Origin: an uncultured Pigmentiphaga sp.
GTDB taxonomy: Bacteria; Pseudomonadota; Gammaproteobacteria; Burkholderiales; Burkholderiaceae_B
Assembly: GCA_937891425.1 (NCBI GenBank)
Contig: CALAGD010000066.1
Location: 62,001 to 126,000, forward strand
Direction: 5' to 3'
Length of the DNA: 64,000 nt
Made by a program: the position numbers and the translations under genes. The notes beneath the pieces were generated by a model. It saw only the letters and a program-made list of their open reading frames with translations, was not told the origin of the DNA and made no database searches. Shown here in pieces: positions 45,135-54,578 of the stretch (the stretch's first letter is position 1; each line of letters begins with the position of its first letter).

Positions 45135-46703
45135 TTACCGCGTGGTGCCGCGCACATGCAAACGCTTCGTCCCGCCGTGCGATTTCAGCCTGCGCCAGGT
45201 GCGCCCGTCGCGGCCGATCAGCGCCTGCGCCGAGGCAGGTCCATCCAGGCCCGCCGCATAAGCCTCTACTGTTCCGGCACCTGAAGCCCAGACGTCGAGG
45301 AAAGGCTGCACGGCCCGCCACCCGTGCTCGATGCCGTCAGCTCGCTGGAACAGGGTCTGGTCTCCGGTCAGGCAGTCGTAGACCAGCGTTTCGTACCCGG
45401 TGCAGGCAGGCATCTCGAAGTAATCCGCATAGGTGAAACCCAGTTCGGCCGTGTCGATGCGCACGGCCTGCCCGGGTCGCTTCACATAGAACTCCAGCTG
45501 CATGCCCTCGTCCGGCTGGATGCGAATGAGCAGGCAATTGGGCTTGAGGTCGCGAATGGAGGTATTGCGGAACAGGGCGTACGGTGCCGGCTTGAAGTAA
45601 ATGGCGACTTCCGTACTGCGGCAGCTCATGCGTTTACCGGTGCGCAGGTAGAACGGAACCCCGGCCCATCGCCAGTTATCGACGTAGAGTTTCAGTGCAA
45701 CATAGGTTTCGGTGGTGCTGTCGGGCGCGACATTCTCTTCGTCCCGGTAACCCGGTACGGGCTGGCCGTCGATCTCTCCAGCCTCGTATTGGCCGCGCAC
45801 GCTGTTGCGCAGTGCTTCATCGGGTGTCCATGGACGAATGGCACCCAACACCTTGATTTTTTCATCGCGGATGGCATCGGCGCCGAAAGCAGCAGGCGGT
45901 TCCATCGCCGTCAGTGCCAGCAGCTGGAACAGGTGGTTTGGGACCATGTCGCGCAGGGCGCCCGTACCGTCATAGAAACGCCCCCGTGAACCGACACCCA
46001 CCGATTCGGCCGCCGTAATCTGTACGTGGTCGATGTAGTTCTTGTTCCAGAATGCCTCGAACACGCTGTTGGCGAAGCGGCTGATGAGGATGTTCTGGAC
46101 CGTCTCCTTGCCGAGGAAGTGGTCGATACGGTAGATCTGGCTTTCGCTGGCATGGCACAGAATGAACTCATTGAGCTGGCGCGCTGATGCCAGGTCGGTG
46201 CCGAAGGGCTTCTCGATGACGATCCGGCGGAAATGCGAGTCTGACTGGTTGAGCAGGCCTGCGTCGGCAAGGCGCCGGATGATCTCGACGAAGAACCGCG
46301 GTGGCGTGGCCAGGTAGAAGACGGCGTTCTGCGTGGGGGCAGCTGCCAGATGTTCGCGAATGGACCGATAGGTATCCTCGCGAAGGAAGTCGCCCTGCAG
46401 ATAGTACAGTTGCCGGGCGAACCGGTTCCATACCGTCTCCGACAGGGGCGCCCCGCAGGTCTGACCGTGCGAGCGGCCCACCTGGTCGCGCAGCGCGGCG
46501 CCCAGGCGGGCACGGAAGGTATTGTCGTCGCTGGCGTTGTGATCGATGCCGACGATCTGGATGCCCTGGTCCACCATGCCGTTGTGGAACAGGCTGTACA
46601 GGGCAGGAACCAACAACCGTCTGGTCAGGTCGCCATGCGCGCCAAAGATGTAGAACACTGAAGGCGGGGCAGGGGTTACCCCGTTGCCGTGGGTGGATGT
46701 CAT
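45135..46703 (-). CDS. zwf: Glucose-6-phosphate 1-dehydrogenase
   Basis: The 522-residue enzyme oxidises glucose-6-phosphate to 6-phosphogluconolactone with NAD(P)+. Seen are the nucleotide-binding start VFYIFGAHGDLTRRLLVPALY and the active-site signature RIDHFLGKE (catalytic His region), then FANSVFEAFWNKNYIDHVQITAAESVGVGSRGRFYDGTGALRDMVPNHLFQLLAL and FYLRTGKRM. The length is slightly above the usual 490. The start overlaps the stop of gnd (ATGA). It ends 18 bases from the convergent IclR gene. Confidence 0.96.
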   Translation of the reverse strand: MTSTHGNGVTPAPPSVFYIFGAHGDLTRRLLVPALYSLFHNGMVDQGIQIVGIDHNASDDNTFRARLGAALRDQVGRSHGQTCGAPLSETVWNRFARQLYYLQGDFLREDTYRSIREHLAAAPTQNAVFYLATPPRFFVEIIRRLADAGLLNQSDSHFRRIVIEKPFGTDLASARQLNEFILCHASESQIYRIDHFLGKETVQNILISRFANSVFEAFWNKNYIDHVQITAAESVGVGSRGRFYDGTGALRDMVPNHLFQLLALTAMEPPAAFGADAIRDEKIKVLGAIRPWTPDEALRNSVRGQYEAGEIDGQPVPGYRDEENVAPDSTTETYVALKLYVDNWRWAGVPFYLRTGKRMSCRSTEVAIYFKPAPYALFRNTSIRDLKPNCLLIRIQPDEGMQLEFYVKRPGQAVRIDTAELGFTYADYFEMPACTGYETLVYDCLTGDQTLFQRADGIEHGWRAVQPFLDVWASGAGTVEAYAAGLDGPASAQALIGRDGRTWRRLKSHGGTKRLHVRGTTR

Positions 46704-47737
46704 GACCGTTTATCCTCCGTATGTCCGCCAAACCCGAGACGCATGGCCGATAGCAGGCGGTCGGGATAAGCACTTTCTTCAATACGGGAACGAAACCGGT
46801 TGAACAGCGCTGCTGCCAGCACAGGGGTGGGCACGGCGCGTTCCACGGCAGTCTGGATGGTCCAGCGGCCTTCGCCGCTGTCGCTGACACGCCCCGAGAA
46901 CCGCTCCAGTTCGGGATCGCCGGCAAGGGCAGCTGCGGTGAGGTCGAGCAGCCACGACGTAATCACGCTGCCGTGCCGCCACACTTCCGCGATGGCGGGC
47001 AAGTCGAGCTCGTACCGCTCGTCTGCGGGCAGCGAAGCGTCGCGGGCAGAGTGCAGCAGGTGGAAACCCTCAGCGAGCGCCTGCATCATGCCGTACTCGA
47101 TGCCGTTGTGCACCATCTTCACGAAATGGCCCGCTCCGACCGGGCCAGCATGGATGTAGCCCCGGGGCGCCGTGTCGGTGAAGGCATGTGGTTGCGCGTG
47201 GGGTGCCTGATCAGGGGTGGCTGACCGTTCTGGCGCAGGTTGTTTCGCGGGAGCGACAGCCGCGGCATCGCCACCGGGGGCCAGGGCTTCAAGGATGGGC
47301 TGGAGGCGGGAGACGACGGCAGCTTCGCCGCCGACCATGAGGCAGTAACCGCGCTGCAGTCCCCACACGCCGCCTGATGTACCCACATCAACATAATGAA
47401 TGCCGAGCGGCTGCAGTGTGCGGGCGCGGCGGATGTCGTCGCGAAAATAGGTGTTGCCGCCATCGATGATGACATCGCCTGCAGCGAGCAATTGCCCGAG
47501 TTGCCGGACGGCCTGCTCGGTGGGTTCGCCGGCAGGCAGCATCAGCCACAGCACGCGTGGTGGCGTCAGGTGACGGATGAGCTCCTGCACGCCAGCGGCA
47601 GGCGTTGCCCCTTCTTGCGCAAGGGCCTCCATTGCTGAAGCCTGAACATCATGAACAGCCACCGAGTGTCCGTGTCGCATGAGCCGGCGGGCGATATTCG
47701 CGCCCATGCGTCCAACGCCGATGATGCCAATCTGCAT
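46700..47737 (-). CDS. gnd: 6-phosphogluconate dehydrogenase, short NAD-type
   Basis: The 345-residue enzyme decarboxylates 6-phosphogluconate to ribulose-5-phosphate. It has GIIGVGRMGANIARRLM, IIDGGNTYF, DVGTSGGVWGLQRGYCLMVGG and GPVGAGHFVKMVHNGIEYGMMQA with the catalytic Lys and the substrate-binding Asn. Its length places it with the short bacterial Gnd/GntZ-type enzymes rather than the 470-residue type. Residues 155-190 form a low-complexity Pro/Ala/Gln linker where relatives also vary. AAGGAG is seven bases before the start. It is the first gene of gnd-zwf. Confidence 0.93.
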   Translation of the reverse strand: MQIGIIGVGRMGANIARRLMRHGHSVAVHDVQASAMEALAQEGATPAAGVQELIRHLTPPRVLWLMLPAGEPTEQAVRQLGQLLAAGDVIIDGGNTYFRDDIRRARTLQPLGIHYVDVGTSGGVWGLQRGYCLMVGGEAAVVSRLQPILEALAPGGDAAAVAPAKQPAPERSATPDQAPHAQPHAFTDTAPRGYIHAGPVGAGHFVKMVHNGIEYGMMQALAEGFHLLHSARDASLPADERYELDLPAIAEVWRHGSVITSWLLDLTAAALAGDPELERFSGRVSDSGEGRWTIQTAVERAVPTPVLAAALFNRFRSRIEESAYPDRLLSAMRLGFGGHTEDKRS

Positions 47738-47941
47738 GTGTTTCTCCTTGCGTCAGGCAATATGATGTGGCCGGACGGGACGGCCAAGCAAGCGCTGAAC
47801 CCGCAAGGAAATTGCGGCTTGATGCGGCGGCTTTCAAGGAGGGAGTCGCCTTTCTGGACGTTTGGCAGCGGCTGGCGTGTTGTTGCAGGGTTGCTACTTC
47901 CAGGCGCGACGCGTTTTTTCGCACAAAAATGCAAAGATTGC

Positions 47942-47970
47942 TTGACACGGATGCCTTATGCCTTCATAGT
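47942..47970 (+). promoter_or_regulatory. Promoter of the cold-shock gene
   Basis: TTGACA (47942-47947, perfect), a 17-base spacer and CATAGT (47965-47970). It implies a leader of about 135 bases before the csp start at 48112, as is typical of cold-inducible csp genes whose long 5' leader controls stability and translation. The remainder of 47738-48111 (374 bases, divergent from gnd) holds no gene. Confidence 0.6.
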
Positions 47971-48111
47971 GAGCGTACAAGATTTTCAAGTGGTATGAAG
48001 TGAGTACAGTATTAAGGCCGGACGCCGGTTCATCTGTTCTGCTGTCGTTCCTTGATTGTCTGGTGCACGGGCAATTCGCCCACATGTTCAAATTTGGTTA
48101 AGGAAACCAGA

Positions 48112-48315
48112 ATGGAAACCGGTACTGTTAAGTGGTTCAACGCCGAAAAGGGCTTCGGCTTCATCATGCCTGACTCGGGCGGCAAAGACCTTTTCGCCCA
48201 TTTTTCCGAGATTCAAGGCTCCGGCTACAGAACGCTCGAAGAGAACCAGCGCGTCAGCTTCGTTCCTGGCCAGGGCCCGAAGGGTCCCCAAGCTACCAAG
48301 ATCACTCCGCTCTGA
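48112..48315 (+). CDS. Cold-shock domain protein (CspA family)
   Basis: The 67-residue product METGTVKWFNAEKGFGFI and onward is a single cold-shock domain. It holds the RNP1 motif KGFGFI and RNP2-like LFAHFSEI, then the end VSFVPGQGPKGPQATKI. It binds single-stranded RNA and DNA and melts RNA structure. AAGGAAACC precedes the ATG at 48112; the frame is open to 48052 but that is leader. It has a long leader and its own terminator, so it is a single-gene unit. Confidence 0.95.
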   Translation: METGTVKWFNAEKGFGFIMPDSGGKDLFAHFSEIQGSGYRTLEENQRVSFVPGQGPKGPQATKITPL

Positions 48316-48375
48316 AGCGGGGCCATCCTGGCAGCCGCCTGCTGCATGCAAGCGGCTGACGGCACCAAGCTGAAG

Positions 48376-48408
48376 AACCCTGCGTTGCGCAAGCACGCAG
48401 GGTTTTTT
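48376..48408 (+). terminator. Intrinsic terminator after csp
   Basis: AACCCTGCGT (48376-48385) and ACGCAGGGTT (48395-48404), a 9-base loop and TTTTTT at 48403-48408. Confidence 0.9.
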
Positions 48409-48589
48409 CATGCCCGCGCCGGGAGCGTTACTGGCAGATCATGGGGCGCGAAACGATTCGCGCCGCAGGTGCAAGGTTATTTGCAAGTAACTGGCAGGTT
48501 TCAGAAAATTCGTGACAAATCGGTGTCGGTTGCCTCAAAATTGAGGGATTTCAGTAAGTTACAATCCTTCATTGTCCCGTTGCCACGAT

Positions 48590-48622
48590 CGCGTCCCAAC
48601 CGCGTCCCAACCGCGTCCCTGA
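48590..48622 (+). repeat. Three 11-base tandem repeats before mrpA
   Basis: CGCGTCCCAAC at 48590-48600 and 48601-48611, and an imperfect third copy CGCGTCCCTGA at 48612-48622. They occupy the place where a ribosome site for mrpA (start 48632) would be expected, and none is visible. Slippage here would change leader length, not reading frame. Confidence 0.6.
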
Positions 48623-48631
48623 CAGCTCCCT

Positions 48632-51610
48632 ATGTCGTTACTCATCCTCGTCCTGTTGCCGTTCGTAGGCGGGTTCATCGCTGGTCTGCTGCCCGCGAAC
48701 GCGCGCAACCGTGAAGCCTACCTGGCAGCGCTCGTGGCGCTGGTTGGCGCCATCATCACCTACCGACATTATTCGGTCGTCAGTACGGGCGAGGTCGTAC
48801 GTTATGAGCTGGCCTGGCTGCCGGAGCTCGGGCTCAACTTCGTGCTGCGCATGGACGGGTTTGCATGGATGTTCGCCATGCTCGTCACCGTCGTCGGGCT
48901 GCTGGTCGTGGTGTATGCACGGTACTACATGTCACCCCAAGACCCGGTTCCCCGATTTTTCTCGTTCCTGCTTGCCTTCATGGGGGCGATGCTGGGGGTA
49001 GTGCTGTCAGGCAATCTCATCCAGCTGATCCTGTTCTGGGAGCTTACCAGCCTCACGTCGTTTCTGCTGATCGGATACTGGTACCAGAACTCCGATGCCC
49101 GCCGGGGGGCGCGCATGTCGTTGATCGTGACCGGGACGGGTGGTCTGGCCATGCTGGTCGGCATGCTGCTGCTCGGGCACATCGCGGGCAGCTACGACCT
49201 GGACGTCGTGCTCCGGGCCGGCGACGTCGTTCGGGAGCATCCCTGGTACGCGCCTACCCTGATTCTCATCCTCCTTGGTGCCTTCACCAAGAGTGCCCAG
49301 TTCCCTTTTCATTTCTGGTTGCCGCGCGCCATGGCGGCGCCTACGCCGGTGTCGGCCTATCTGCATTCGGCAACCATGGTGAAGGCGGGCGTTTTCCTGC
49401 TCACCCGGTTCTGGCCGGTGCTGGCGGGCACGGAGTACTGGTTCTGGATCGTAGGTACCGTGGGCCTGGTCACCCTGCTGTTCGGCGGGTATGCCGCGCT
49501 GTTCCAGCAGGATCTCAAGGGCCTGCTGGCTTACTCCACCATCAGCCACCTGGGGCTCATCACGCTGTTGCTGGGCATGAACAGCGCGATCGGGACCGTG
49601 GCTGCCATCTTCCACATCCTGAACCACGCCACCTTCAAGGCTTCGCTGTTCATGGGCGCGGGGGTGATCGATCACGAAACCGGAACGCGCGACATCCGGC
49701 GCCTGAGCGGACTCTACCGGGCCATGCCCATTACCGCGACACTGGCCATGGTCGCCGCCGCGTCGATGGCGGGCGTGCCGCTGCTGAACGGATTCCTGTC
49801 GAAGGAAATGTTCTTCGCCGAGACCATCGTCGTGCATGGCAACGTGCTGGTACGCATCGGCTTGCCGGCGCTGGCCACCCTGGCGGGCATGTTCAGCGTG
49901 GCCTATTCGCTGCGCTTCATCCTCGACGTATTCTTCGGGCCCAAGGCCACCGACCTGCCCCGTGAGCCCCACGAGGCTCCGCGCTGGATGCGCTTTCCCA
50001 TCGAGTTGCTGGTGCTGGCGTGCCTGGTGGTGGGCACCATACCTGGCTTCACGGTGGGGCCGGCACTGCAGGAGGCCGCCGAATCCGTATTGCGTGAGCA
50101 GATGCCAGAGTACACGCTCATGGTCTGGCACGGCTGGAGCATGCCTTTCATCATGAGCCTGATGGCGCTGGGCGGCGGCGTACTGGTCTACCTCGGTTTG
50201 CACCGATTCCTGCGTGTGGCCACGCTGGATCGCGTTCCGCTGCTTTCCGGGCTGGACGGCCGCAGCACTTTCGAGGCCCTGCTCAACTGGCTGACGGCGC
50301 GGGCCGACTGGCTCGAACACGCGCTGATCAGTCGACGCCTGCAGCCACAGCTGTTCTGGATCGTGCTGGTGACGCTGCTGGCCGGGGCCGCGCCTTTCCT
50401 GCTGACCGGCCGCCTCACCTGGGGCGAACGGTCGATCGCCGCCGTCGACCCCGCCTTTGTGCTGCTTTGGGTGGTAGGCATCGCCTGCGCGGTCGCGGCG
50501 GCGTGGAATGCCAAGTTCCACCGTCTGGCCGCCTTGCTGCTCATGGGCGGCACCGGCATCGTCGTGGTGCTTACTTTCGTATGGCTGTCGGCGCCCGATC
50601 TCGCGCTCACACAGCTGATGGTGGAGATCGTCACGACCGTGCTCATCCTGCTCGGATTGCGGTGGCTGCCCGTGCTGCAGCGCGCTCCATCACTGCCACC
50701 CGGGCTGGCCGTGCGGGTGGTACGGCGTACGCGCGACCTGCTGGTTTCCGTGGGCGGCGGTGCCGGAGTGGCTGCCCTGACGTATGCCATCCTCACCCGA
50801 GACTTTCCCGAAAGCATTGCGCCATTCTTCCTCGATCGTGCGCTGCCGGAGGGCGGCGGCGCGAACGTGGTCAACGTGATCCTGGTCGACTTCCGGGGCT
50901 TCGATACCATGGGCGAGATCACGGTACTGTCCATCGTGGCCCTCACCATCTACGCTCTGTTGCGCCGGTTCCGCCCGGCGCCTGAAAGTCTGGAAACGCC
51001 GTCGCAACAGCGTTACTGGATCCTCGGCGACTCGCCGGTTACACGGCCGGGTACTGATGAAGCCGCCTATGGGTACCTGCGCGTCCCCGCCGTGCTGGTG
51101 CGGATGCTGCTGCCGGTCATGGGTCTGATCGGCGTCTTCCTGCTGCTGCGCGGACACAACCTGCCGGGTGGCGGTTTCGTCGCCGGGCTGGTCATCGCGG
51201 TGGGCATGATCATCCAGTACATCATGGGGGGTACGCTCTGGGTCGAAAAACATGTGCGGCTGGCCCCGCAGAAATGGCTCGGCACCGGGCTTGCGCTGGC
51301 GGCGTGCACCGGAATCGGAGCGTGGCTCGTCGGTTACCCGTTCCTCACCTCTCACACCGTTCACCATGAGGCGGGCTGGCTGGGCGAGCTGGCCTTGCCA
51401 TCTGCCATGTTCTTCGATCTGGGAGTATTTGCCGTGGTCGTCGGTTCGACCGTGTTGATCCTTACTGCGATTGCTCACCAATCGGTGCGCGGCCATCGTA
51501 CGGCGGCCGTGCCCGACAAGTTCGAGAAACCCCGGTCGCTGGTGGTGCGCGGCGACGCTGCAGCGGCGGCGGCCTGGCCAGCATCGGACGCGGCGAAGGA
51601 GGCCAGTTGA
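48632..51610 (+). CDS. mrpA: Na+/H+ (monovalent cation/proton) antiporter subunit A, MrpA-MrpB fusion
   Basis: The 992-residue membrane protein resembles NuoL over its first 500 residues (LVTVVGLLVVVYARYYMS, LIQLILFWELTSLTSFLLIGYW, FTKSAQFPFHFWLPRAMAAPTPVSAYLHSATMVKAGVFLL with conserved Lys and Glu). The C-terminal part adds the MrpB domain (LLRGHNLPGGGFVAGLVIAVGMIIQYIMGG). A separate mrpB gene is absent, as in group 2 (Pha-type) operons. It exports Na+ or K+ in exchange for protons and so supports salt and alkaline-pH tolerance. Its stop overlaps the start of mrpC. Confidence 0.93.
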   Translation: MSLLILVLLPFVGGFIAGLLPANARNREAYLAALVALVGAIITYRHYSVVSTGEVVRYELAWLPELGLNFVLRMDGFAWMFAMLVTVVGLLVVVYARYYMSPQDPVPRFFSFLLAFMGAMLGVVLSGNLIQLILFWELTSLTSFLLIGYWYQNSDARRGARMSLIVTGTGGLAMLVGMLLLGHIAGSYDLDVVLRAGDVVREHPWYAPTLILILLGAFTKSAQFPFHFWLPRAMAAPTPVSAYLHSATMVKAGVFLLTRFWPVLAGTEYWFWIVGTVGLVTLLFGGYAALFQQDLKGLLAYSTISHLGLITLLLGMNSAIGTVAAIFHILNHATFKASLFMGAGVIDHETGTRDIRRLSGLYRAMPITATLAMVAAASMAGVPLLNGFLSKEMFFAETIVVHGNVLVRIGLPALATLAGMFSVAYSLRFILDVFFGPKATDLPREPHEAPRWMRFPIELLVLACLVVGTIPGFTVGPALQEAAESVLREQMPEYTLMVWHGWSMPFIMSLMALGGGVLVYLGLHRFLRVATLDRVPLLSGLDGRSTFEALLNWLTARADWLEHALISRRLQPQLFWIVLVTLLAGAAPFLLTGRLTWGERSIAAVDPAFVLLWVVGIACAVAAAWNAKFHRLAALLLMGGTGIVVVLTFVWLSAPDLALTQLMVEIVTTVLILLGLRWLPVLQRAPSLPPGLAVRVVRRTRDLLVSVGGGAGVAALTYAILTRDFPESIAPFFLDRALPEGGGANVVNVILVDFRGFDTMGEITVLSIVALTIYALLRRFRPAPESLETPSQQRYWILGDSPVTRPGTDEAAYGYLRVPAVLVRMLLPVMGLIGVFLLLRGHNLPGGGFVAGLVIAVGMIIQYIMGGTLWVEKHVRLAPQKWLGTGLALAACTGIGAWLVGYPFLTSHTVHHEAGWLGELALPSAMFFDLGVFAVVVGSTVLILTAIAHQSVRGHRTAAVPDKFEKPRSLVVRGDAAAAAAWPASDAAKEAS

Positions 51611-51954
51611 TGGAGCTGACGCTGTCGCTGGCCATCGGCATTCTCGCAGGCGTAGGCATCTGGCTCGTGCTGCGGCCGCGCACTTTCCAGGTCATCATGG
51701 GGGTGTCATTTCTGTCGTATGCGGTCAATCTGTTCATCTTCGCGATGGGGCGGCTGTCGGTCGACCAGCCGCCGATCGTAGAGCATGGACAGGCCGCCTC
51801 GCTGCTGGATACGGCTGATCCCGTTCCGCAGGCGCTCGTGCTCACCGCAATCGTCATCGGCTTTGCCATGACCGCACTGTTCCTGGTGGTAATGCTGGCT
51901 TCCCGCGGGTTCAGCGGTACCGATCATGTTGACGGCAAGGAGTCCGATACATGA
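51610..51954 (+). CDS. mrpC: Monovalent cation/proton antiporter subunit C
   Basis: The 114-residue protein has three membrane helices and is NuoK-like: LAIGILAGVGIWLVLRPRTFQVIMGVSFLSYAVNLFIFAMGRL, then ADPVPQALVLTAIVIGFAMTALFLVV. The second helix with its DPVPQALVLTAIVI text is the family signature. The ATG at 51610 shares its A with the mrpA stop. It overlaps mrpD by 4 bases. Confidence 0.92.
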   Translation: MELTLSLAIGILAGVGIWLVLRPRTFQVIMGVSFLSYAVNLFIFAMGRLSVDQPPIVEHGQAASLLDTADPVPQALVLTAIVIGFAMTALFLVVMLASRGFSGTDHVDGKESDT

Positions 51955-53609
51955 GCTGGTACGACCACCTGCTGGTACTGCCCATCCTCATTCCCATGCT
52001 TGCTGGCGCGATCATGCTGCCCCTGGGTGAAAAGCGCCGCAAGCTCAAGGTTGCCATCGGGCTTGTCTCGGCCTTGTCCCTGCTGGTGCTCGCTGTCGGG
52101 CTGTTGTACGTATTGGGCAAGGGGTCGCCGGAAGGTCCGTGGCCGCAGTCCATCGCCGTCTACATCATGGCGAACTGGTCCGCGCCTTTCGGTATCGTGC
52201 TGGTCGCCGACCGGCTGACCGCCCTGATGCTGACCACCGCGGCGCTGCTGGGCTTGTGCGCGCTGGTGTATTCGGTGGCCCGCTGGGACAAGTTGGGAGT
52301 GCACTTTCACCCACTGTTCCAGTTCATCCTGATGGGTGTGAACGGCGCGTTTCTCACTGGCGACATCTTCAACCTGTTCGTCTTTTTCGAGATCATGCTG
52401 GCGGCTTCCTACGGCCTGGTGCTGCATGGCTCGGGATGGGGGCGGGTACGTTCCGGCCTGCACTACATCGCTTTCAATCTGTTGGCGTCGTTCGTGTTCC
52501 TGATTGGCGTGGCCATCATCTACGGCGTGATGGGGACGCTCAATATGGCCGACCTCAGCGTGAAGGTCATGGCACTGGAGGCGGGCGACAAGGCACTGCT
52601 CGAAGCGGGTGCCGCCATCCTGATCGTTGCCTTCCTGGCCAAGAGCGCAATGTGGCCCCTGAACTTCTGGCTGGTGCCCGCCTACTCGGTGGCTGCTCCG
52701 CCGGTTTCCGCCATACTCGCGATGCTTACCAAGGTCGGCGTCTATGCCATCCTGCGTGTATGGCTGCTGCTGTTTCACGATGCCACCGGGGCTACGCCCG
52801 GCATGGGAGCTACCTGGATCCTCTACGGCGGATTCATTACGCTGGCCATTGGAACCATCGGGCTCCTGGCTGCGCAGGAAATACCGCGGGTGGCCTGTTT
52901 CAGCCTGATCGTTTCGTCGGGCACGTTGCTCGCGGCCATCGGCTTCGGGCGTCCCGAGGTTACTAGTGGCGCCCTGTTCTACATGGTGGGCTCCACGCTT
53001 GCGGTGGCAGCCCTGTTCCTGCTGGTCGAGCTGATGGATCGCACCCGGAAGTTCGGGGCGGATGTTCTGGCACTCACGATGGAGGCGTTCCAGGCCGAAG
53101 GCGCCATGCAGGAAGCCGAGGTCGACGAGGTGGGCATCGCCATCCCCATGGCCATGGCGTTTCTGGGGCTGGCATTCGCCGGTGCCGCCATCGTGCTGGC
53201 GGGTCTGCCACCGCTGACAGGTTTCCTGGCCAAATTCGCGATGCTGTCCGCGGCGCTCAACCCTGAAGGGCTCGGCGCATCTGCACAGCCGCTCAAGCAT
53301 GTGTGGATCTGGGTCACCCTGGTCATTCTGTCCGGTCTGGCTGCGTTGATTTCGCTCAGCCGTGCCGGCGTGCGGGTATTCTGGGCGGCCGAGGATCGCG
53401 TCGTGCCGCGGCTGCGCCTCAGCGAGGCGGGGCCGATTGCTCTGCTGCTGCTCGTCTGCGTAGGGCTCACCGCGGGGGCCGGTCCCGCCATGCGTTACCT
53501 TGACGCGACGGCCGAGGCTCTGCATTCTCCCCATGGCTATGCCAGTGCGGTCATGGGTTCCACCTCGGTGCCGGCGCCTACGCATCATTCTCCGTTGAGT
53601 GTGCCATGA
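51951..53609 (+). CDS. mrpD: Monovalent cation/proton antiporter subunit D
   Basis: The 552-residue protein is a NuoM/NuoN-like membrane subunit: NLFVFFEIMLAASYGLVLHG with the functional Glu, and FLAKSAMWPLNFWLVPAYSVAAPPVSAILAMLTKVGVYAILRVW with conserved Lys residues. It forms the second proton-conducting unit of the Mrp complex. It overlaps mrpC and mrpE by 4 bases each (ATGA). It is about 50 residues longer than typical MrpD, with the extra loop near NVLALTMEAFQAEGAMQEAEVDEVG. Confidence 0.93.
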   Translation: MSWYDHLLVLPILIPMLAGAIMLPLGEKRRKLKVAIGLVSALSLLVLAVGLLYVLGKGSPEGPWPQSIAVYIMANWSAPFGIVLVADRLTALMLTTAALLGLCALVYSVARWDKLGVHFHPLFQFILMGVNGAFLTGDIFNLFVFFEIMLAASYGLVLHGSGWGRVRSGLHYIAFNLLASFVFLIGVAIIYGVMGTLNMADLSVKVMALEAGDKALLEAGAAILIVAFLAKSAMWPLNFWLVPAYSVAAPPVSAILAMLTKVGVYAILRVWLLLFHDATGATPGMGATWILYGGFITLAIGTIGLLAAQEIPRVACFSLIVSSGTLLAAIGFGRPEVTSGALFYMVGSTLAVAALFLLVELMDRTRKFGADVLALTMEAFQAEGAMQEAEVDEVGIAIPMAMAFLGLAFAGAAIVLAGLPPLTGFLAKFAMLSAALNPEGLGASAQPLKHVWIWVTLVILSGLAALISLSRAGVRVFWAAEDRVVPRLRLSEAGPIALLLLVCVGLTAGAGPAMRYLDATAEALHSPHGYASAVMGSTSVPAPTHHSPLSVP

Positions 53610-54223
53610 TCAAGCGACTGTTTCCGGCCCCGGTGCTTTCCTGCTTCCTGCTGGTGATCTGGCTGATCATCAACCAGACCGTGGCTCCCTCCCAGATACT
53701 GCTGGGCGTAGTCCTGGGCATCCTGGGACCGTGGCTGACGCGCGAGACGCGGCCGTTCCGGGTCCATGTGCGCAGACCGGTAGCGGCACTGCGGCTGATG
53801 GGGCGGGTGGCCGTGGATATTGTCAGGTCCAACCTCCAGGTGGCGGCCATTATCCTGGGGCACCGACGGCGCAGTGTCGAGTCCGGTTTCATGCACATTC
53901 CCCTCAAGATGCGCGATCCGCATGCGCTGGCCGCACTCGGCTGCATCATCACGGGGTGCCCGGGAACCGTATGGGCGGGCCTCACCGAAGACTGTTCGAC
54001 GTTCACCATACACGTGCTCGACCTGCGCGATGAAAACGAGTGGATCGACATCGTGCAGAACCGGTACGAGACCCTGCTCATGGAGATTTTCGAGTCGGGG
54101 CCGGTGCACTACCGGTTCGCAGGCGCGGTGCCCTCTCAAGGGGAGCAATCCGGTGAGGCGGTGTTGACTACAGTCGCGTCGTCGGTCCGGGCCGGGGCTG
54201 CCAAGTCAGGAGAGAACCGGTGA
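53606..54223 (+). CDS. mrpE: Monovalent cation/proton antiporter subunit E
   Basis: The 205-residue product has two or three N-terminal helices (SCFLLVIWLIINQTVAPSQILLGVVLGILGPWL) and a cytoplasmic C-terminal domain with the MrpE text HIPLKMRDPHALAALGCIITGCPGTVWAGLTEDCSTFTIHVLD. It is needed for assembly of a fully active Mrp complex. The start overlaps mrpD by ATGA. A 76-base gap separates it from mrpF. Confidence 0.88.
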   Translation: MIKRLFPAPVLSCFLLVIWLIINQTVAPSQILLGVVLGILGPWLTRETRPFRVHVRRPVAALRLMGRVAVDIVRSNLQVAAIILGHRRRSVESGFMHIPLKMRDPHALAALGCIITGCPGTVWAGLTEDCSTFTIHVLDLRDENEWIDIVQNRYETLLMEIFESGPVHYRFAGAVPSQGEQSGEAVLTTVASSVRAGAAKSGENR

Positions 54224-54299
54224 AACGGCGCGCTGCTGCGGGCACGCGGAACTGCAATGCAGGCCATGCGGTCGCGCACCGAATGGAGCTGAAGGGGTC

Positions 54300-54578
54300 A
54301 TGTCAGGGTTTCTAACGTTTGCCATCTTTTATGCGCTGGTCGCCCTAGCGCTGGCGGCCATCATCACCAGCGTGCGCCTGATCATCGGGCCCAGTGCACA
54401 AGACCGGGTGCTTGCGCTCGACTGCCTTTACATCTGTGCGATGCTGTTCCTGGTCGTGCTCGGCATCCGCTACGAACATCACCGTTACTTCGACATCGCG
54501 CTGCTGATCGCGTTGTTCGGGTTCGTGGGTTCGGTAAGCGCCGCCAAGTTCCTGATACGCGGAGAAGTCATCGAATGA
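54300..54578 (+). CDS. mrpF: Monovalent cation/proton antiporter subunit F
   Basis: The 92-residue protein has three membrane helices: FLTFAIFYALVALALAAIITSVRLIIGPSAQDRVLALDCLYICAMLFLVVLGIRY, then YFDIALLIALFGFVGSVSAAKFLIRG. GPSAQDRVLALD is the MrpF signature. It overlaps mrpG by 4 bases. Confidence 0.92.
   Translation: MSGFLTFAIFYALVALALAAIITSVRLIIGPSAQDRVLALDCLYICAMLFLVVLGIRYEHHRYFDIALLIALFGFVGSVSAAKFLIRGEVIE

Larger units (their letters stand above)
48316..48631. other. Intergenic region between csp and the Mrp operon
   Basis: These 316 bases hold the csp terminator (48376-48408), an inverted repeat CCTCAA-AA-TTGAGG near 48535-48548, a TACAAT like a -10 box just after it (48570-48575) and three 11-base tandem repeats (48590-48622) directly before mrpA. 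No gene is seen. The -35 for the TACAAT is not clear. Confidence 0.45.

Noticed and set aside
48590..48622. Tandem repeats as a CRISPR array
   Set aside because: Units are 11 bases with no spacers; no cas genes are present.
49007..50521. 504-codon open frame on the minus strand opposite mrpA
   Set aside because: Antisense to a conserved membrane protein; the product is Gln/His/Arg-rich without helices or motifs.
51924..53588. 554-codon open frame on the minus strand opposite mrpD
   Set aside because: Antisense shadow of mrpD; low-complexity hydrophilic text and no ribosome site.
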